NCBI GenBank assembly: GCA_031292625.1
Contig: JARLGU010000062.1
Span: forward strand, 62,001-126,000
DNA from: Capsulimonadaceae bacterium
GTDB lineage: Bacteria > Armatimonadota > Armatimonadia > Armatimonadales > Capsulimonadaceae
Direction of reading: 5' to 3'
DNA: 64,000 bases
Below the pieces are notes generated by a model. It did no database searches and had not been told where the DNA came from. It saw only the letters and a list, made by a program, of their open reading frames with translations. A program made the translations under genes and the position numbers. Each line of letters begins with the position of its first letter. Within the stretch, counting starts at the first letter, position 1. Positions 15,525 to 24,718 of the stretch are shown one piece after another.

Positions 15525-18215
15525 CTAGAAGCGTCGTTGCGCGCCGCCTCGTTTAGGCTTGGCTGAACGAGCGGGGCGGTTCTCCGCATCCGCGCTGGGC
15601 AGCGACGGCGCGGGCGCCGCCGGGGCGACAGGCTTGGGCGCGGGCTTGGCGGCGCCAAGCGGGCTTTCGCTTACTGTCTCGCGCTTGCTCGCGAGATAGT
15701 TCTCCCAGTCGACCAGGATCGGCGTCGCGTTGAAGATCGATGAGTACGTACCACTGATGATACCGATCAAAAGCGCGGTGACCAGCAGGCGGGTCGATGG
15801 CTCTCCAAAGATCATCATCGCGACCAGTGTCAAGATGACGGTGAACGACGTATTGATCGATCGGGCGAAGCTCTGCAGGATAGAGCGATTGGCCAAAGCC
15901 TCGAAGCTCTCTCCCTTGATGCGGTGGCGCAGATTTTCGCGCAACCGGTCGAAGATGACGATCGTATCGTGAACCGAGAAGCCGACCACGGTTAGGGTCG
16001 CCGTGATGAATAAGCTGTCAATTTCCCAGTTCAGGAAGTAGCCAAGGATCGCGAACGAGCCGATCAGGACGAGGACGTCGTGCAGCAGGGCGATAATCGC
16101 CGAAGTGCCGAAGCGCAGACCGGCGACGAAGCCGCCGATCGAGAACGCAAGCGCAAGGTACAGAACGATCAGGATGGAGGCGACGATCACGGCCTGGAAG
16201 GCGTTCGATGTCAATTCCTTGCTGATGACTCCGCCGACCAGCGAATGGCTTTCCGTATGGTAGCCGATCCCGAGCGAGTCGAGGGCGGGATGCTTGGTTG
16301 TTGCATCGGCGGCCAAAAGCCCCGGACCGCTCTTCGACGCGATCAGCAGATAGTCATTCGGTCCCGAGTTCTTGACGCTGATATAGGCAAGCGTGCCGCC
16401 GCTAGCCATCTGGACCTGGTACTCGTTCAGGCCGGCCTTGCTAAGGGCATTGCCGATTGCTTGCTGCGACGTCGCTCTGTCGAACACGACTTCGACCTGC
16501 GTTCCGCCGGTGAACTCAATGCTTCGCTTGAGACCGCCCATGAACCAGAATATGATTCCTGGGATGATGATCGCGCAGGAGAGAAGATAGAACCACTTCC
16601 TGTTGTGAATAACATTAAGCTGCGGCTTTGACGCGTCGGGGACGACGTTTGTGCCTTCCTGGAAGCGCTTCCCGCCGAACCACTGCCGTCCAAGGCCGAA
16701 CCACTCCGGGTGGTTGCCCGCGTGGGCGTCGACCAGGAGGTAAAGCAGTGTACGCGTTACGGTAATTGCGGTAAACAGCGAGATGACGACGCCAATTCCG
16801 AGCGTAAGCGCGAAGCCCTTGACCGTGGGCGAGCCCATCGAGTAAAGGATCGTACACGTAATAATCGTACAGATGTTGGAGTCGCGGATCGCGGTGAACG
16901 CACGCTTGAAACCGGCGTCGATCGCCTGGCGGAGCGGCTTGCCGTTACGCAGTTCCTCTTTGAGACGCTCGAAGATCAGGATGTTGGCGTCGACCGCCAT
17001 GCCGACCGACAGGATGAAACCCGCGATGCCCGGCAGCGTCAGCGTGACGGGGGGGATAAACCAGCTCAGGGCGCCCTTAAAGACGGCCAGCGTGAACAGG
17101 CCGTAAAAGACGAGCGCAATGTCCGCGACGGCTCCTGGCAGCAGGTAATATCCGGCCATGAACACGAGGACGAGAACGAAGCCAATGAGGCCGGCCGTCG
17201 TCATGTTCTTGAGCGCCGACTTTCCAAGAGTTGCCTCGACGCTGACGTTCTGAACGATCTTGAGCGGCACTGGAAGCGCACCGGCATTGATCAAGTTGGC
17301 CAGCGTGACCGCTTCCTGGATATTCTTGAAGCCGCCGGTGATCTCGCCGTTGTCGCTGATGCGGCTGTTGATCTTTGGAGCGGTAAGGACACGGTTGTCA
17401 AGCAAGATCGCCATGATTTCGTTGACATGGTTGCCGGTAAAGTCGCCCATCTTGTCGGCGCTCTCAGGCTTCGTGTTAAACGTCACGACCGGACCCTGCT
17501 GCGGGTCGAGCTGCCCGTGCGAGTTGGGTTCGAGGTCCGAGCCGGTGATCACAAGAGGGCTGTCCGCGATAAAATCTTTGAAAGCTTGCAGCTCAACACC
17601 CAGCGCGTCAGCCTTCTTGGCCTGGTCTGGCGTGAAATAAAGAGTCCGGTCGCTTGGTGCAAGGCCCGTCAGCGACGCAGGCAGCTTATATTCGGTCGCT
17701 CCTGGGCGCTCATTGCTAGCTTCGACAAGCTTTTGAATATCTTGTTCGATCTGCGCCTGGTCCCGGAATGTCGTGCCGGTAGCTGAGTCGGTGAAGGAGT
17801 AAACTTCCATTCCGCCGACATGATCGATACCCATGCTGTAGCGCGCCCCGCGATTTCGGTCGGACTTTACGTCCTGGAAATAGCGGAATTCAAGCTGAGC
17901 AGTCGTGCCGATTTGCTTAATCAGGTCGTCTTTGTTGCTCGCGTTCGGCAGCTCGACGATAAACTGATCGCGGCCCTTCGGCTGGATGCTGGGCTCGGCG
18001 ACTCCGGTCGAGTTCACGCGGCGCGTGATGATGTCGAGCAGAACCTTATGCGTATCTTCCGTGAGCGGCTGCCCATCGGTAGGGACGGCCTGCAAAATAG
18101 CACGAGCACCACCTTTGATGTCGAGACCATAATGCGGGGGAAGCTTGACCAGCGCAAAAATCGAAAGCGCGACGAGAACAAGTATCCCGCCGAGCCAGAG
18201 ACCTTCTCTTTTCAC
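15525..18215 (-). CDS. secDF: Protein translocase SecD-SecF fusion
   Basis: Inner-membrane proton-driven accessory subunit of the Sec translocon that helps pull exported proteins across the membrane; 896 aa with SecD and SecF fused, about 12 membrane helices. SecD signs: HYGLDIKGGARAIL right after helix 1, a large periplasmic P1 domain, and GIAGFILSVGMAVDANILIFERLKEE. SecF begins near residue 600 with RKWFYLLSC, then IEFTGGTQVEV and VHDTIVIFDRLREN. The tail is proline/alanine-rich and basic. The GTG at 18215 is chosen because TAGGAG precedes it by seven bases and it leads straight into MKREGLWLGGILVLVAL. An upstream in-frame reading to 18362 has no such support. Confidence 0.94.
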   Translation of the reverse strand: MKREGLWLGGILVLVALSIFALVKLPPHYGLDIKGGARAILQAVPTDGQPLTEDTHKVLLDIITRRVNSTGVAEPSIQPKGRDQFIVELPNASNKDDLIKQIGTTAQLEFRYFQDVKSDRNRGARYSMGIDHVGGMEVYSFTDSATGTTFRDQAQIEQDIQKLVEASNERPGATEYKLPASLTGLAPSDRTLYFTPDQAKKADALGVELQAFKDFIADSPLVITGSDLEPNSHGQLDPQQGPVVTFNTKPESADKMGDFTGNHVNEIMAILLDNRVLTAPKINSRISDNGEITGGFKNIQEAVTLANLINAGALPVPLKIVQNVSVEATLGKSALKNMTTAGLIGFVLVLVFMAGYYLLPGAVADIALVFYGLFTLAVFKGALSWFIPPVTLTLPGIAGFILSVGMAVDANILIFERLKEELRNGKPLRQAIDAGFKRAFTAIRDSNICTIITCTILYSMGSPTVKGFALTLGIGVVISLFTAITVTRTLLYLLVDAHAGNHPEWFGLGRQWFGGKRFQEGTNVVPDASKPQLNVIHNRKWFYLLSCAIIIPGIIFWFMGGLKRSIEFTGGTQVEVVFDRATSQQAIGNALSKAGLNEYQVQMASGGTLAYISVKNSGPNDYLLIASKSGPGLLAADATTKHPALDSLGIGYHTESHSLVGGVISKELTSNAFQAVIVASILIVLYLALAFSIGGFVAGLRFGTSAIIALLHDVLVLIGSFAILGYFLNWEIDSLFITATLTVVGFSVHDTIVIFDRLRENLRHRIKGESFEALANRSILQSFARSINTSFTVILTLVAMMIFGEPSTRLLVTALLIGIISGTYSSIFNATPILVDWENYLASKRETVSESPLGAAKPAPKPVAPAAPAPSLPSADAENRPARSAKPKRGGAQRRF

Positions 18216-18383
18216 TAACGGACTCCTACCAATCTTCGATGATGGCGATATTTTGACTATAGAAACCGCGTTATTGTACTCGTCGCGCAGGTTGACTGTC
18301 AAGGACGAGCGAAACTGCTTGCCCGGTTCGTGTAAGTTATCTTCCCTGGAGGAAGGCATCAAGGATGCCGCAAGGTCGCGGCG

Positions 18384-19340
18384 TTAGCGCGTCACGTAAG
18401 CGCTCGCGACGGGCTGACCATCGAAATCTGCCGGCAGCTTGATGCCGAGCAGCCAAAGCGCGGTTGCCGCGGTGTCGTACGTAACAACGGGTTGCGTAAT
18501 CGAAAAGTGCTTGCGAACTCCCGCGCCATAGGTGATCCAGGGGATGGTCATGTCGTCGGGGATGCGCAGGCCGTGCGTATGGTCGTGCCCGCCGTGGTCG
18601 GCGCTCATTATGAACACGGTGGACTTTGCGATGCCTGCCTTCGCGACGGCATCGCGTAAGACTCCGAGAGCTTCATCGCTGTCCGCCAGCGCCTGGATTT
18701 GCTGCGGCGAGCCCCAGCCGAACGCGTGGCCCGCGCCATCAGGGTCGGAGAAATGCACGAAGAGCAGCCCCGGTTTCCGCGCGGCAATGAACCTGGCAGC
18801 CGCGGCGGCGCAGGCCGCGGCGTGATAGTCGGGGATCTCGAAGTCGTCGAGCGTCCCGGGAACGTTAAAGTGCTTGAACTTTTCCTTGCCAGCAATGCAT
18901 CCTGTCACGAGGCCGCCTTGCTTAGCGAGTGCGAACGCGGTTGGCACTGTTGCGATGGGGCCGCGCTCGGGCTTCCATTCGTTCCACAGGATCTTGTGCT
19001 TGGACGGCGCGACACCGGTCAGCATCGACGTATGCGCAACCAGCGTAATGCTCGGCATGATCGTCTGCGCGTTCCAGGTCGCGGCTCCGGATTCGGCCAT
19101 CGATTTGAGAACCGGCATTGGCGCCTGATCGATTACGGCGGGCTTTCCGCCATCGAAGCTGACGATGATAACGTGCTTGATGCCGGCGGGCGGGGCGGGG
19201 ACGGCGAGCTTGGTTCGGGTGTCAGGCCCGGAAACGTCCGCGTATTGCTGCCCGTGCGCGCAGGAGGCGAAGAGCGTCGCCATTGCGACCAGTACGGCAA
19301 TGGAAAGCGCACCAACGATTTTGTTAAGGCTGCGTGTCAT
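18384..19340 (-). CDS. Exported alkaline phosphatase-superfamily hydrolase (NPP-like)
   Basis: Predicted periplasmic or lipid-anchored phosphodiesterase/phosphatase of the type I phosphodiesterase/nucleotide pyrophosphatase family, 318 aa. After a signal peptide ending near ASCAHG (the cysteine could be a weak lipobox), the two-metal site is visible: VSFDGGKP (Asp), PSITLVAHTSMLTG (nucleophile Thr), HFSDPDGAGHAFG (Asp and His), SADHGGHDHTHG (Asp-His, His). It is somewhat shorter than typical NPP enzymes (350-450 aa). It lies 39 bases upstream of the end of the next minus-strand gene, an SGNH protein, likely co-transcribed with it. Substrate unknown. Confidence 0.85.
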   Translation of the reverse strand: MTRSLNKIVGALSIAVLVAMATLFASCAHGQQYADVSGPDTRTKLAVPAPPAGIKHVIIVSFDGGKPAVIDQAPMPVLKSMAESGAATWNAQTIMPSITLVAHTSMLTGVAPSKHKILWNEWKPERGPIATVPTAFALAKQGGLVTGCIAGKEKFKHFNVPGTLDDFEIPDYHAAACAAAAARFIAARKPGLLFVHFSDPDGAGHAFGWGSPQQIQALADSDEALGVLRDAVAKAGIAKSTVFIMSADHGGHDHTHGLRIPDDMTIPWITYGAGVRKHFSITQPVVTYDTAATALWLLGIKLPADFDGQPVASAYVTR

Positions 19341-19379
19341 TTTCGATATCCTTGAGTCGGCATACGCAAATTAGGGATA

Positions 19380-20345
19380 CTATTTCTGTTCGGCCAAAAT
19401 CCCTTGCACGGCCTTGTGCGCGAACTGCTGCAGGAGCGTGGCGTCTTCCGCTGGGAGGCCTGCGGGCACAAAGGTATTTCCGATCGACGAGACGCCGGTC
19501 AGCCGTTCAACGAACACGAGAGATGCGAGATATTCGCCAGCCTGATTCGCGTGATGGCCATCGAATTGCAGCTTTTCGCCGTTCGTTTTCGGATCCTTTC
19601 GCCACGTCCAACCGACGTTGAGCGAATGCGTTTGATCCGGCAGAGCGGGCGGAACGGCCGCTTTGAAATCGAATAAGGCGTCTGGCGTAAATTGGTAGCC
19701 GGGCGTAATGGACGCAAGGTGAAATGCATCGCCCACCGGTATGACGCGAAGATGGAGCTCGCTGGCGATCGTGCGGTAATTCGTCGATATGATGCGATAC
19801 ATATCCTCGGCGGAGTTGCCGCTCTTGAACTTAGGATCGTCCGAGCGGTAAGCCCACGTTTCGTAAACAAGCACTTCCGCGGTTGGCGCATACTTCTTGA
19901 TATAGTCGCAAAGCTCGGAGGCATAGGGACGATAGGTATCGATCTTATCACTGAGCGCGCTGTATTGTTGAATCGTGACGTAGTCCCAGGGAGCCGACTG
20001 AAGGGCTTCTTTCAGGCCAAACTCCTTCTTGCCTGTTTGCGGATTAGTAAACGGGACGCCCGCTGGGTCCGCCGGATTGGCTTCGTGGGCCTGAACGTGC
20101 TTCCAATGTCTTTCCATGGAGCATCCGCCGATGTTCGCGCGGTAGAGAACGAGTTTATAGCCTGCGGCGGCTGCGACGTCGCTCATGTAGTGCGCGGCGT
20201 TGTCGGCAAAGCTGTTGCCGATGGTGAGCAAACGGATCGTTTTGGGCGACTCGTCCGCGGCCGACGCGGTAGAGCTCGCGATTACGGCGCAGAAGATTGC
20301 GAGGAGCATGGCTAGCAACGGGGCTGGCCGGGATCGGTGGAGCAT
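19380..20345 (-). CDS. Secreted SGNH-hydrolase-like protein (DUF4886 type)
   Basis: Exported protein, 321 aa, with a signal peptide (LLAMLLAIFCAVIASSTASAA). The mature domain opens with IRLLTIGNSFADNAAHYM, where GNSF is block I of SGNH esterases with the nucleophile serine. It also contains ANIGGCSMERHW, WDYVTIQQYS (block III-like QQ) and LQFDGHHANQAGEYL, which supplies the Asp-x-x-His pair. This layout matches the DUF4886 family found near polysaccharide-degradation genes. Possible activity is deacetylation of carbohydrates; there is no direct proof. The neighbour downstream is the NPP-like hydrolase. Confidence 0.82.
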   Translation of the reverse strand: MLHRSRPAPLLAMLLAIFCAVIASSTASAADESPKTIRLLTIGNSFADNAAHYMSDVAAAAGYKLVLYRANIGGCSMERHWKHVQAHEANPADPAGVPFTNPQTGKKEFGLKEALQSAPWDYVTIQQYSALSDKIDTYRPYASELCDYIKKYAPTAEVLVYETWAYRSDDPKFKSGNSAEDMYRIISTNYRTIASELHLRVIPVGDAFHLASITPGYQFTPDALFDFKAAVPPALPDQTHSLNVGWTWRKDPKTNGEKLQFDGHHANQAGEYLASLVFVERLTGVSSIGNTFVPAGLPAEDATLLQQFAHKAVQGILAEQK

Positions 20346-20722
20346 GTACGGAGTGTCCTTCTTGCGGAAATTGTTGCGGCGAGAGCCGCCTTCCTATATT
20401 AGCACCGTTGGCCAGTGTGAATCAATCCGGGGCGGCGATCCGATCCTGGCTCCCGGCCGCTTTGATGCTGGCAGCCGCATCGTCGCCTCGCGGTTCAGAC
20501 GCCGCCCTCGCGGGCGAGACTACGTTGTCCCGGTAGCTCTCGCACCCCGCGATTACTCGCGACGCACGTACCGGTAGGATACCGATAGCAGAATATCAGG
20601 TTGCGTCCGCGTCCGAATGGGGACGGGCGCAACAGAAACAAACGCGACATCGTGTCGCGATAGATGCGATCGCCCTGCCATCATGCGCGAAATCCTTGTC
20701 GTCGGGTAAAATCAGTGCAACT
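20346..20722. other. Intergenic region with two hairpins and a shared 14-mer
   Basis: Divergent region of 377 bases without a gene. A strong imperfect hairpin spans 20600-20633 (GTTGCG...CGCAAC with internal CGTCC/GGACG). A second lies at 20643-20659 (GCGACA/TGTCGC core). TAGATGCGATCGCC at 20661-20674 recurs at 24653-24666, also shortly upstream of a gene. TAAAAT at 20707-20712 is a possible -10 so close to the ATG at 20723 that the message may be leaderless. Confidence 0.5.
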
Positions 20723-22558
20723 ATGCGAACCTGTAGATTGGCGATTCTACCTACCCTCCTTTCGATCGTCGGTTCCCTGATGCTATTCGTCGCTTGTCCG
20801 GCTTTTGGCGGGGCGATGCAAGATGGCAATGCGGCGTACAAGGCCAAGGATTACCCGGCCGCGATCGCGGCGTACTCCAAGGCTGCATCCGGCGAAACTG
20901 GGGTCGAAAAGGCCAAAGCCGAGTACAAGCTCGGCCTAAGCTATGAGAAAACGAAAGATTTTTCCAACGCGCTCAGCAGCTACACGGCAGCCCAGGCCGC
21001 GGATCCAAGCCTGAGCTTTGCCAAGAACCCTGGCGCGTTTGAGCGCAAGCTTGCGCGCGCGCAACGCCTTGCCGCTGGCGGCGCCGCGACCGCGCCTGGA
21101 CAATCTGTCGAAAACGCGCTCGTGACCAGCAACGTCTACATCGATGCCGGCCTGCCCGTACAGATCGATAAGACAACGCTCGAACAGGTGGCCGTCGAGA
21201 ACGCGCGGACGCAGGTCAAGATCGCGATCCTTGCCGGTCTTCCGGCGTGGTATCAGAAGTTCGCCAACGAGCATGCTTACGATTCGACCAGCGCGCTTGT
21301 GCATTACGTTGAAGGCCTGCACAAGCATCTCGCGCTTGGACGCAATGGATTGATCGTCGTGTGCACGTCGGGCTATGGCGCTGGCATCGCCATTCAGTCT
21401 TCGGAACTTAAGAAGGACGCCGAAGCGCGGATCGCGCAGCGCTATGTTGCCGCGATCCAGGCTGGCGATATGGGACAGGTGGTTCCGATGGCGCGGGAGG
21501 TTGTTTCGGCGATCAATGGCGTTCATGCCGGCGCTCAGGCTTTGATCTTGGGCGTTGTGCTAATCGTCGTTCTCATTGTCGCAATCGTGTTGATACAACG
21601 TGCGCGGCTCAAATCGGCGCGGATGACCAGCCTGAGAGCTCCGGTGGACGCTCTTCGGAAGAGCGTCGAGGACAATATCGAGTATATCGACGGCTACCTG
21701 CCGGCATTGCCGAAGAACAATGCGGATACGGATCAGGTACGCGCGTTCCGCCAGGCGGCCGCTGCACGATTTGAACAAGCGGTCAAGGCGATCGATCGTG
21801 CGACGGAGCCCAGCGATTTGAGCCGGGCCAAGACGCAACTCGACGCCGCCGCGAAGGATTGCCAGCAGGCTCGCCGGTACCTCGACCGTGTCACGGGAGG
21901 GACGGCCAAGATTGCGGGCGACGACGCCGTGCGGCCCGCCGAACAGGCGCCGGACCCGGAGGATCCTTCGGCGGTTCCCGAGAAAGAGCGCGGCGTTTCT
22001 TTCTTCTCGTCCAAACCGGCCCCGATTAGCCGCCTCGTTCCGGTTACGATTAATGTCGACGGCGTCGACCGGCAGGTTCTCGCAACTCCATCCGAGGCGG
22101 CGGAGATCGCAAAGGGGCAGATCCCGGCGGTTCGCTCGTTTCAGGTGAATGGACGCGTCGTGCCGTGGTACATGTACGACGGCTACGATCCGTATCGCGA
22201 TTACTGGCAGTATCAACGAAGCGGCTGGTCGGACCTTGCGGCTGGCGCTGTTGCCGGATTTATCGGCGCGGAGCTGATTGACAGCTTGTTCTCCCGTCCA
22301 GCCTATGCGGGAAGCTGGATCTCGCCTTACGGCTATGCTCCGGGCTGGGACAGCTGGGGACATTGGGATCTTTACGACCGCGACTATTTCGATTCCGAGA
22401 GCCTGCGTGCGCACCAGTACGCGTTCTCCGATCCATATACCAACCCTGCTCAGGCAGGCGGCGCGGGATTTGCCGGTGATGGGTACGATCAATCGGATTA
22501 TGGAAATGACGGCGGCCAGGCAGGCGGCGCCGGCTTCTTCGGCGGAGATAATTCGTAG
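20723..22558 (+). CDS. TPR-containing membrane protein with Tyr/Gly-rich tail
   Basis: Large membrane-anchored protein of about 611 aa, function unknown. It has a signal-like N-terminus (LPTLLSIVGSLMLFVACPAFGG), then one or two TPR units (~residues 32-90: NAAYKAKDYPAAIAAYSKAA, YEKTKDFSNALSSYTAAQ). An extracytoplasmic domain of ~150 residues follows (PVQIDKTTLEQVAVENARTQ... GLIVVCTSGYG), resembling TPM-type domains. One membrane helix (~residues 275-295, LILGVVLIVVLIVAIVLIQ) leads to a helical region and a tail rich in Y, D, G and W with PWYMYDGYDPYRDYW. The ATG at 20723 begins the signal; a TTG at 20696 is possible. The PAP2 and hydrolase genes follow with almost no gap, suggesting an operon. 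Confidence 0.75.
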   Translation: MRTCRLAILPTLLSIVGSLMLFVACPAFGGAMQDGNAAYKAKDYPAAIAAYSKAASGETGVEKAKAEYKLGLSYEKTKDFSNALSSYTAAQAADPSLSFAKNPGAFERKLARAQRLAAGGAATAPGQSVENALVTSNVYIDAGLPVQIDKTTLEQVAVENARTQVKIAILAGLPAWYQKFANEHAYDSTSALVHYVEGLHKHLALGRNGLIVVCTSGYGAGIAIQSSELKKDAEARIAQRYVAAIQAGDMGQVVPMAREVVSAINGVHAGAQALILGVVLIVVLIVAIVLIQRARLKSARMTSLRAPVDALRKSVEDNIEYIDGYLPALPKNNADTDQVRAFRQAAAARFEQAVKAIDRATEPSDLSRAKTQLDAAAKDCQQARRYLDRVTGGTAKIAGDDAVRPAEQAPDPEDPSAVPEKERGVSFFSSKPAPISRLVPVTINVDGVDRQVLATPSEAAEIAKGQIPAVRSFQVNGRVVPWYMYDGYDPYRDYWQYQRSGWSDLAAGAVAGFIGAELIDSLFSRPAYAGSWISPYGYAPGWDSWGHWDLYDRDYFDSESLRAHQYAFSDPYTNPAQAGGAGFAGDGYDQSDYGNDGGQAGGAGFFGGDNS

Positions 22559-22561
22559 AAT

Positions 22562-22978
22562 ATGAGAGACGCGGCATGGGCTTTCGTCTGGAAGTTCCTG
22601 TCCGGCTGGGTCGATCCGCTCCTTGTGGCCTGCTGGCTGGTTTCAGTCTGGTCGCAGGGCAGAACGATGCGGTCGTCTCGAAAAGTGTTGGCGCCGGCGA
22701 TCGGCCTCGCCGTAAGTCTGACCGTGGTATACATCGTGAGAGGGTTGCACGTCTGGCCCGCTCATCCGCTTTTCCCGAGCGGCCATGAGGCGATTGCCGC
22801 AAGCATCGCGACGTCTCTGGCGCTGCTGGACCGAAGGTGGATGATCATTTCGGCCGGGCTGGCTGCACTTCTCGCATTGTCGCTCGTGTTGAGCGGGTAC
22901 CACTCCTGGGTAGATGTAATTGGATCATTGCTCCTGTGTCCAGTATTGACGTACGCGTGTCACGTAAGGCTACCTTAG
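22562..22978 (+). CDS. Small PAP2-like membrane phosphatase
   Basis: A 138-aa membrane protein with three or four helices. It contains FPSGHEAIAASIATSLAL (the PSGH motif of PAP2 phosphatases) and SGYHSWVDVIGSLLL, which fits the third motif with its catalytic histidine and aspartate. The first motif (KxxxxxxRP) is not recognisable, and the protein is shorter than the usual 170-250 aa, so it may be a minimal or degenerate PAP2 that dephosphorylates a membrane lipid. Its ATG lies three bases after the previous stop, and its 3' end overlaps the next gene. Confidence 0.75.
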   Translation: MRDAAWAFVWKFLSGWVDPLLVACWLVSVWSQGRTMRSSRKVLAPAIGLAVSLTVVYIVRGLHVWPAHPLFPSGHEAIAASIATSLALLDRRWMIISAGLAALLALSLVLSGYHSWVDVIGSLLLCPVLTYACHVRLP

Positions 22979-23826
22979 CAACTATACAAGCCAACCCCGT
23001 CCGGCGGCTCAGCGTGCCGGATGTTGGCGCGATTGCGGCCGGCGATCCTTCATCGCCGGTCCTCTTATGTCTGCATGGGTGGGGCGGCAGCCGGGACATC
23101 TGGAAGCGATTTCTGCAGCGCTACGGCCCTACGCGCTATGTCATCTCCGTAGATCTCCCTGGAACACTCGATACCCGGGCGCCGGAAGCGTGGAAGATTG
23201 AGGCGCTGGCAGCGTGGGTGCTCGATGTCGCGGACAGGCTGCAAATCGATCGATTCGCGATTATGGGGCATTCGATGGGCGGGAACCTGGCTGCGTACGT
23301 TTCAGCTCTGGCGCCCACGCGCGTAACCGACGTCATTCTGGTCGACGCCGCGATCTACTCCGACCGGCTGGACGTACCGAAGATGTACCTAGCACCGGGG
23401 TACGGCAAGCTGCTCCTGCGCGTCGCAAGGTTTGCCTCGGCGATTGCGGGCGGTTTCAGCGGCTTTTTCACGGAAGATCAGCGCGGCGGATTCTGGAGGC
23501 CCTGGCTGCGACGGTGCATCTACTTCGCCCACCACAATGCTCACCGGGAAATGACGGACCAGCTGCGTCTGATGGTTTCGTCGCCGTTCGATCCGGCCAA
23601 GTTTCCGCGGGAGACGGGCATTCTTGTCGTTCATGGCCAGCAAGACACAGTCGTGCCAGTCGAACTAGCTCACGAACTCGTTTCCGCCATCGAGAAAAAT
23701 CGGGAAGGCGACGGGGCGGATCGAGGACGCTTGAGTTTAGTCGTTTACCCGACGGCGAACCATTCGCCAATGGACGCTGTTCCGATGGAGTTTGTCCAGG
23801 ACGTCAGGACGTTCTTGGACGGGTAG
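22957..23826 (+). CDS. Alpha/beta hydrolase
   Basis: Serine hydrolase of the alpha/beta fold, about 289 aa. It has the oxyanion segment LLCLHGWGGSRDIW, the nucleophile elbow GHSMGG, the acid in HGQQDTVVP and the histidine in TANHSPMD. A lid insertion after LAPGYGKLLLRVARF is longer than average. The start is uncertain: GTG at 22957 (MSRKATLATIQ) overlaps the PAP2 gene by 22 bases; readings extending to 22837 would overlap by over 140 and are less likely. Neighbouring PAP2 and a membrane TPR protein suggest lipid metabolism, but the substrate is unknown. Confidence 0.82.
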   Translation: MSRKATLATIQANPVRRLSVPDVGAIAAGDPSSPVLLCLHGWGGSRDIWKRFLQRYGPTRYVISVDLPGTLDTRAPEAWKIEALAAWVLDVADRLQIDRFAIMGHSMGGNLAAYVSALAPTRVTDVILVDAAIYSDRLDVPKMYLAPGYGKLLLRVARFASAIAGGFSGFFTEDQRGGFWRPWLRRCIYFAHHNAHREMTDQLRLMVSSPFDPAKFPRETGILVVHGQQDTVVPVELAHELVSAIEKNREGDGADRGRLSLVVYPTANHSPMDAVPMEFVQDVRTFLDG

Positions 23827-23883
23827 GGACGCAATGCGATCCTGACGACGTTCGTCTGGCTTCTTGGGAATCGGAAATATCGC

Positions 23884-24378
23884 CTACTGTTCGTTGGCGA
23901 TATAATCGAGGATGATTTCGCAGGGAGCGCGCTCGAAGAGCTCTTCCATGAGTTCGCGCGGCAGGCCGCGAACTTCGTCGGGTCGTGCGCCGAGGATGAT
24001 CAGGTCGATATCGTTCTGATCCACATAAGCGGCGAGCCCTTCGACCGGGTGGCGCACGCGGAGCACTTCGGTGGTTGCATCGAGCCGCCAGCGGCGCGCT
24101 TCTTCGACGCCGTCGGCGAGCACGGTTTGGGCGTGACCCTCTTCATCGGGCATCGTGGAATGCAGGGCGAACGAGCGCGGGATTTCGAGTATGTAAATCA
24201 GCCGAACATCGCAATCAGGGCTGTGCGCCGCCATCATGGCGGCGTTTTGGATTGAACGCAACGAGAACGGCGCGCCGAACGCTGGCAGTACGATGCGTCG
24301 CCAGGGAGTAATGAGCTCCTTGGTCATCGTAGTAGGGTTGTGTTTTGATCGGCCGCCGCCGAATAGTCCGGATAGCAT
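23884..24378 (-). CDS. Universal stress protein-like (UspA domain)
   Basis: Small cytoplasmic protein, 164 aa, with one Usp-like domain: TPWRRIVLPAFGAPFSLRSIQNAAMMA (first strand and helix), VDQNDIDLIILGARPDEVRGLPRELMEELFERAPCEIIL (last strands and helix). The ATP-binding glycine pattern G-2x-G-9x-G(S/T) is not preserved, so it probably belongs to the non-ATP-binding subgroup. The ATG at 24378 adds a glycine-rich lead of 17 residues; an internal ATG at 24327 (MTKELITPW) fits the domain better. It converges with the hydrolase operon. Confidence 0.72.
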   Translation of the reverse strand: MLSGLFGGGRSKHNPTTMTKELITPWRRIVLPAFGAPFSLRSIQNAAMMAAHSPDCDVRLIYILEIPRSFALHSTMPDEEGHAQTVLADGVEEARRWRLDATTEVLRVRHPVEGLAAYVDQNDIDLIILGARPDEVRGLPRELMEELFERAPCEIILDYIANEQ

Positions 24379-24718
24379 GATCGAATACCGGACGTAATGA
24401 TACCTCGCTTGACGCGCTTGTGTGCGCGATGGTTACGCGGTATACAGGACAATCGCATCTATTACTGTTAACAGCGGCGTGAGACCGGTCCTGAAAGGGC
24501 CGCCTGTGTTGAAAATGCCCGTGAACGGGGCTAATCGGTAAACGGCCAACATTTTCGTGATCCGGCAACTCCCATTGATGGGGCTTGACATCTCAGACCG
24601 GTCGTTCACGGCCGGAAACCGCGCCAATATCGGTGACAATCGTTGATACGAATAGATGCGATCGCCTTGACGCGGTATAACATGTTGGCCTGATGATTGA
24701 CCTGCGAAGGAGATTATT
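24379..24718. other. Intergenic region with nested inverted repeats
   Basis: Divergent 340-base region. Seen directly: GACCGGTC palindromes near 24484 and 24594; CCGTGAACG near 24519 matching CGTTCACGG near 24602; and GAAAATG (about 24511) matching CATTTTC (about 24553), with a CCCGT/ACGGG hairpin between. TAGATGCGATCGCC (24653-24666) repeats the 14-mer at 20661. TATAAC (24676-24681) is a possible -10 for the downstream gene. Together they could form a structured leader or an operator array. Confidence 0.45.

Noticed and set aside
15142..15556. Two overlapping plus-strand frames similar to the minus-strand frame at 34442-34759
   Set aside because: The similarity comes from the two long copies of the paired-hairpin repeat and not from a conserved protein.
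16710..17786. A 358-codon plus-strand frame opposite secDF
   Set aside because: Antisense shadow with low-complexity charged composition (many D, R, E) and no ribosome-binding site.
24506..24560. A seventh copy of the paired pseudoknot element
   Set aside because: GAAAATGCCC... resembles an arm, but the loop is not complementary to the block just 3' of the stem and the spacing differs; treated as a separate structure.
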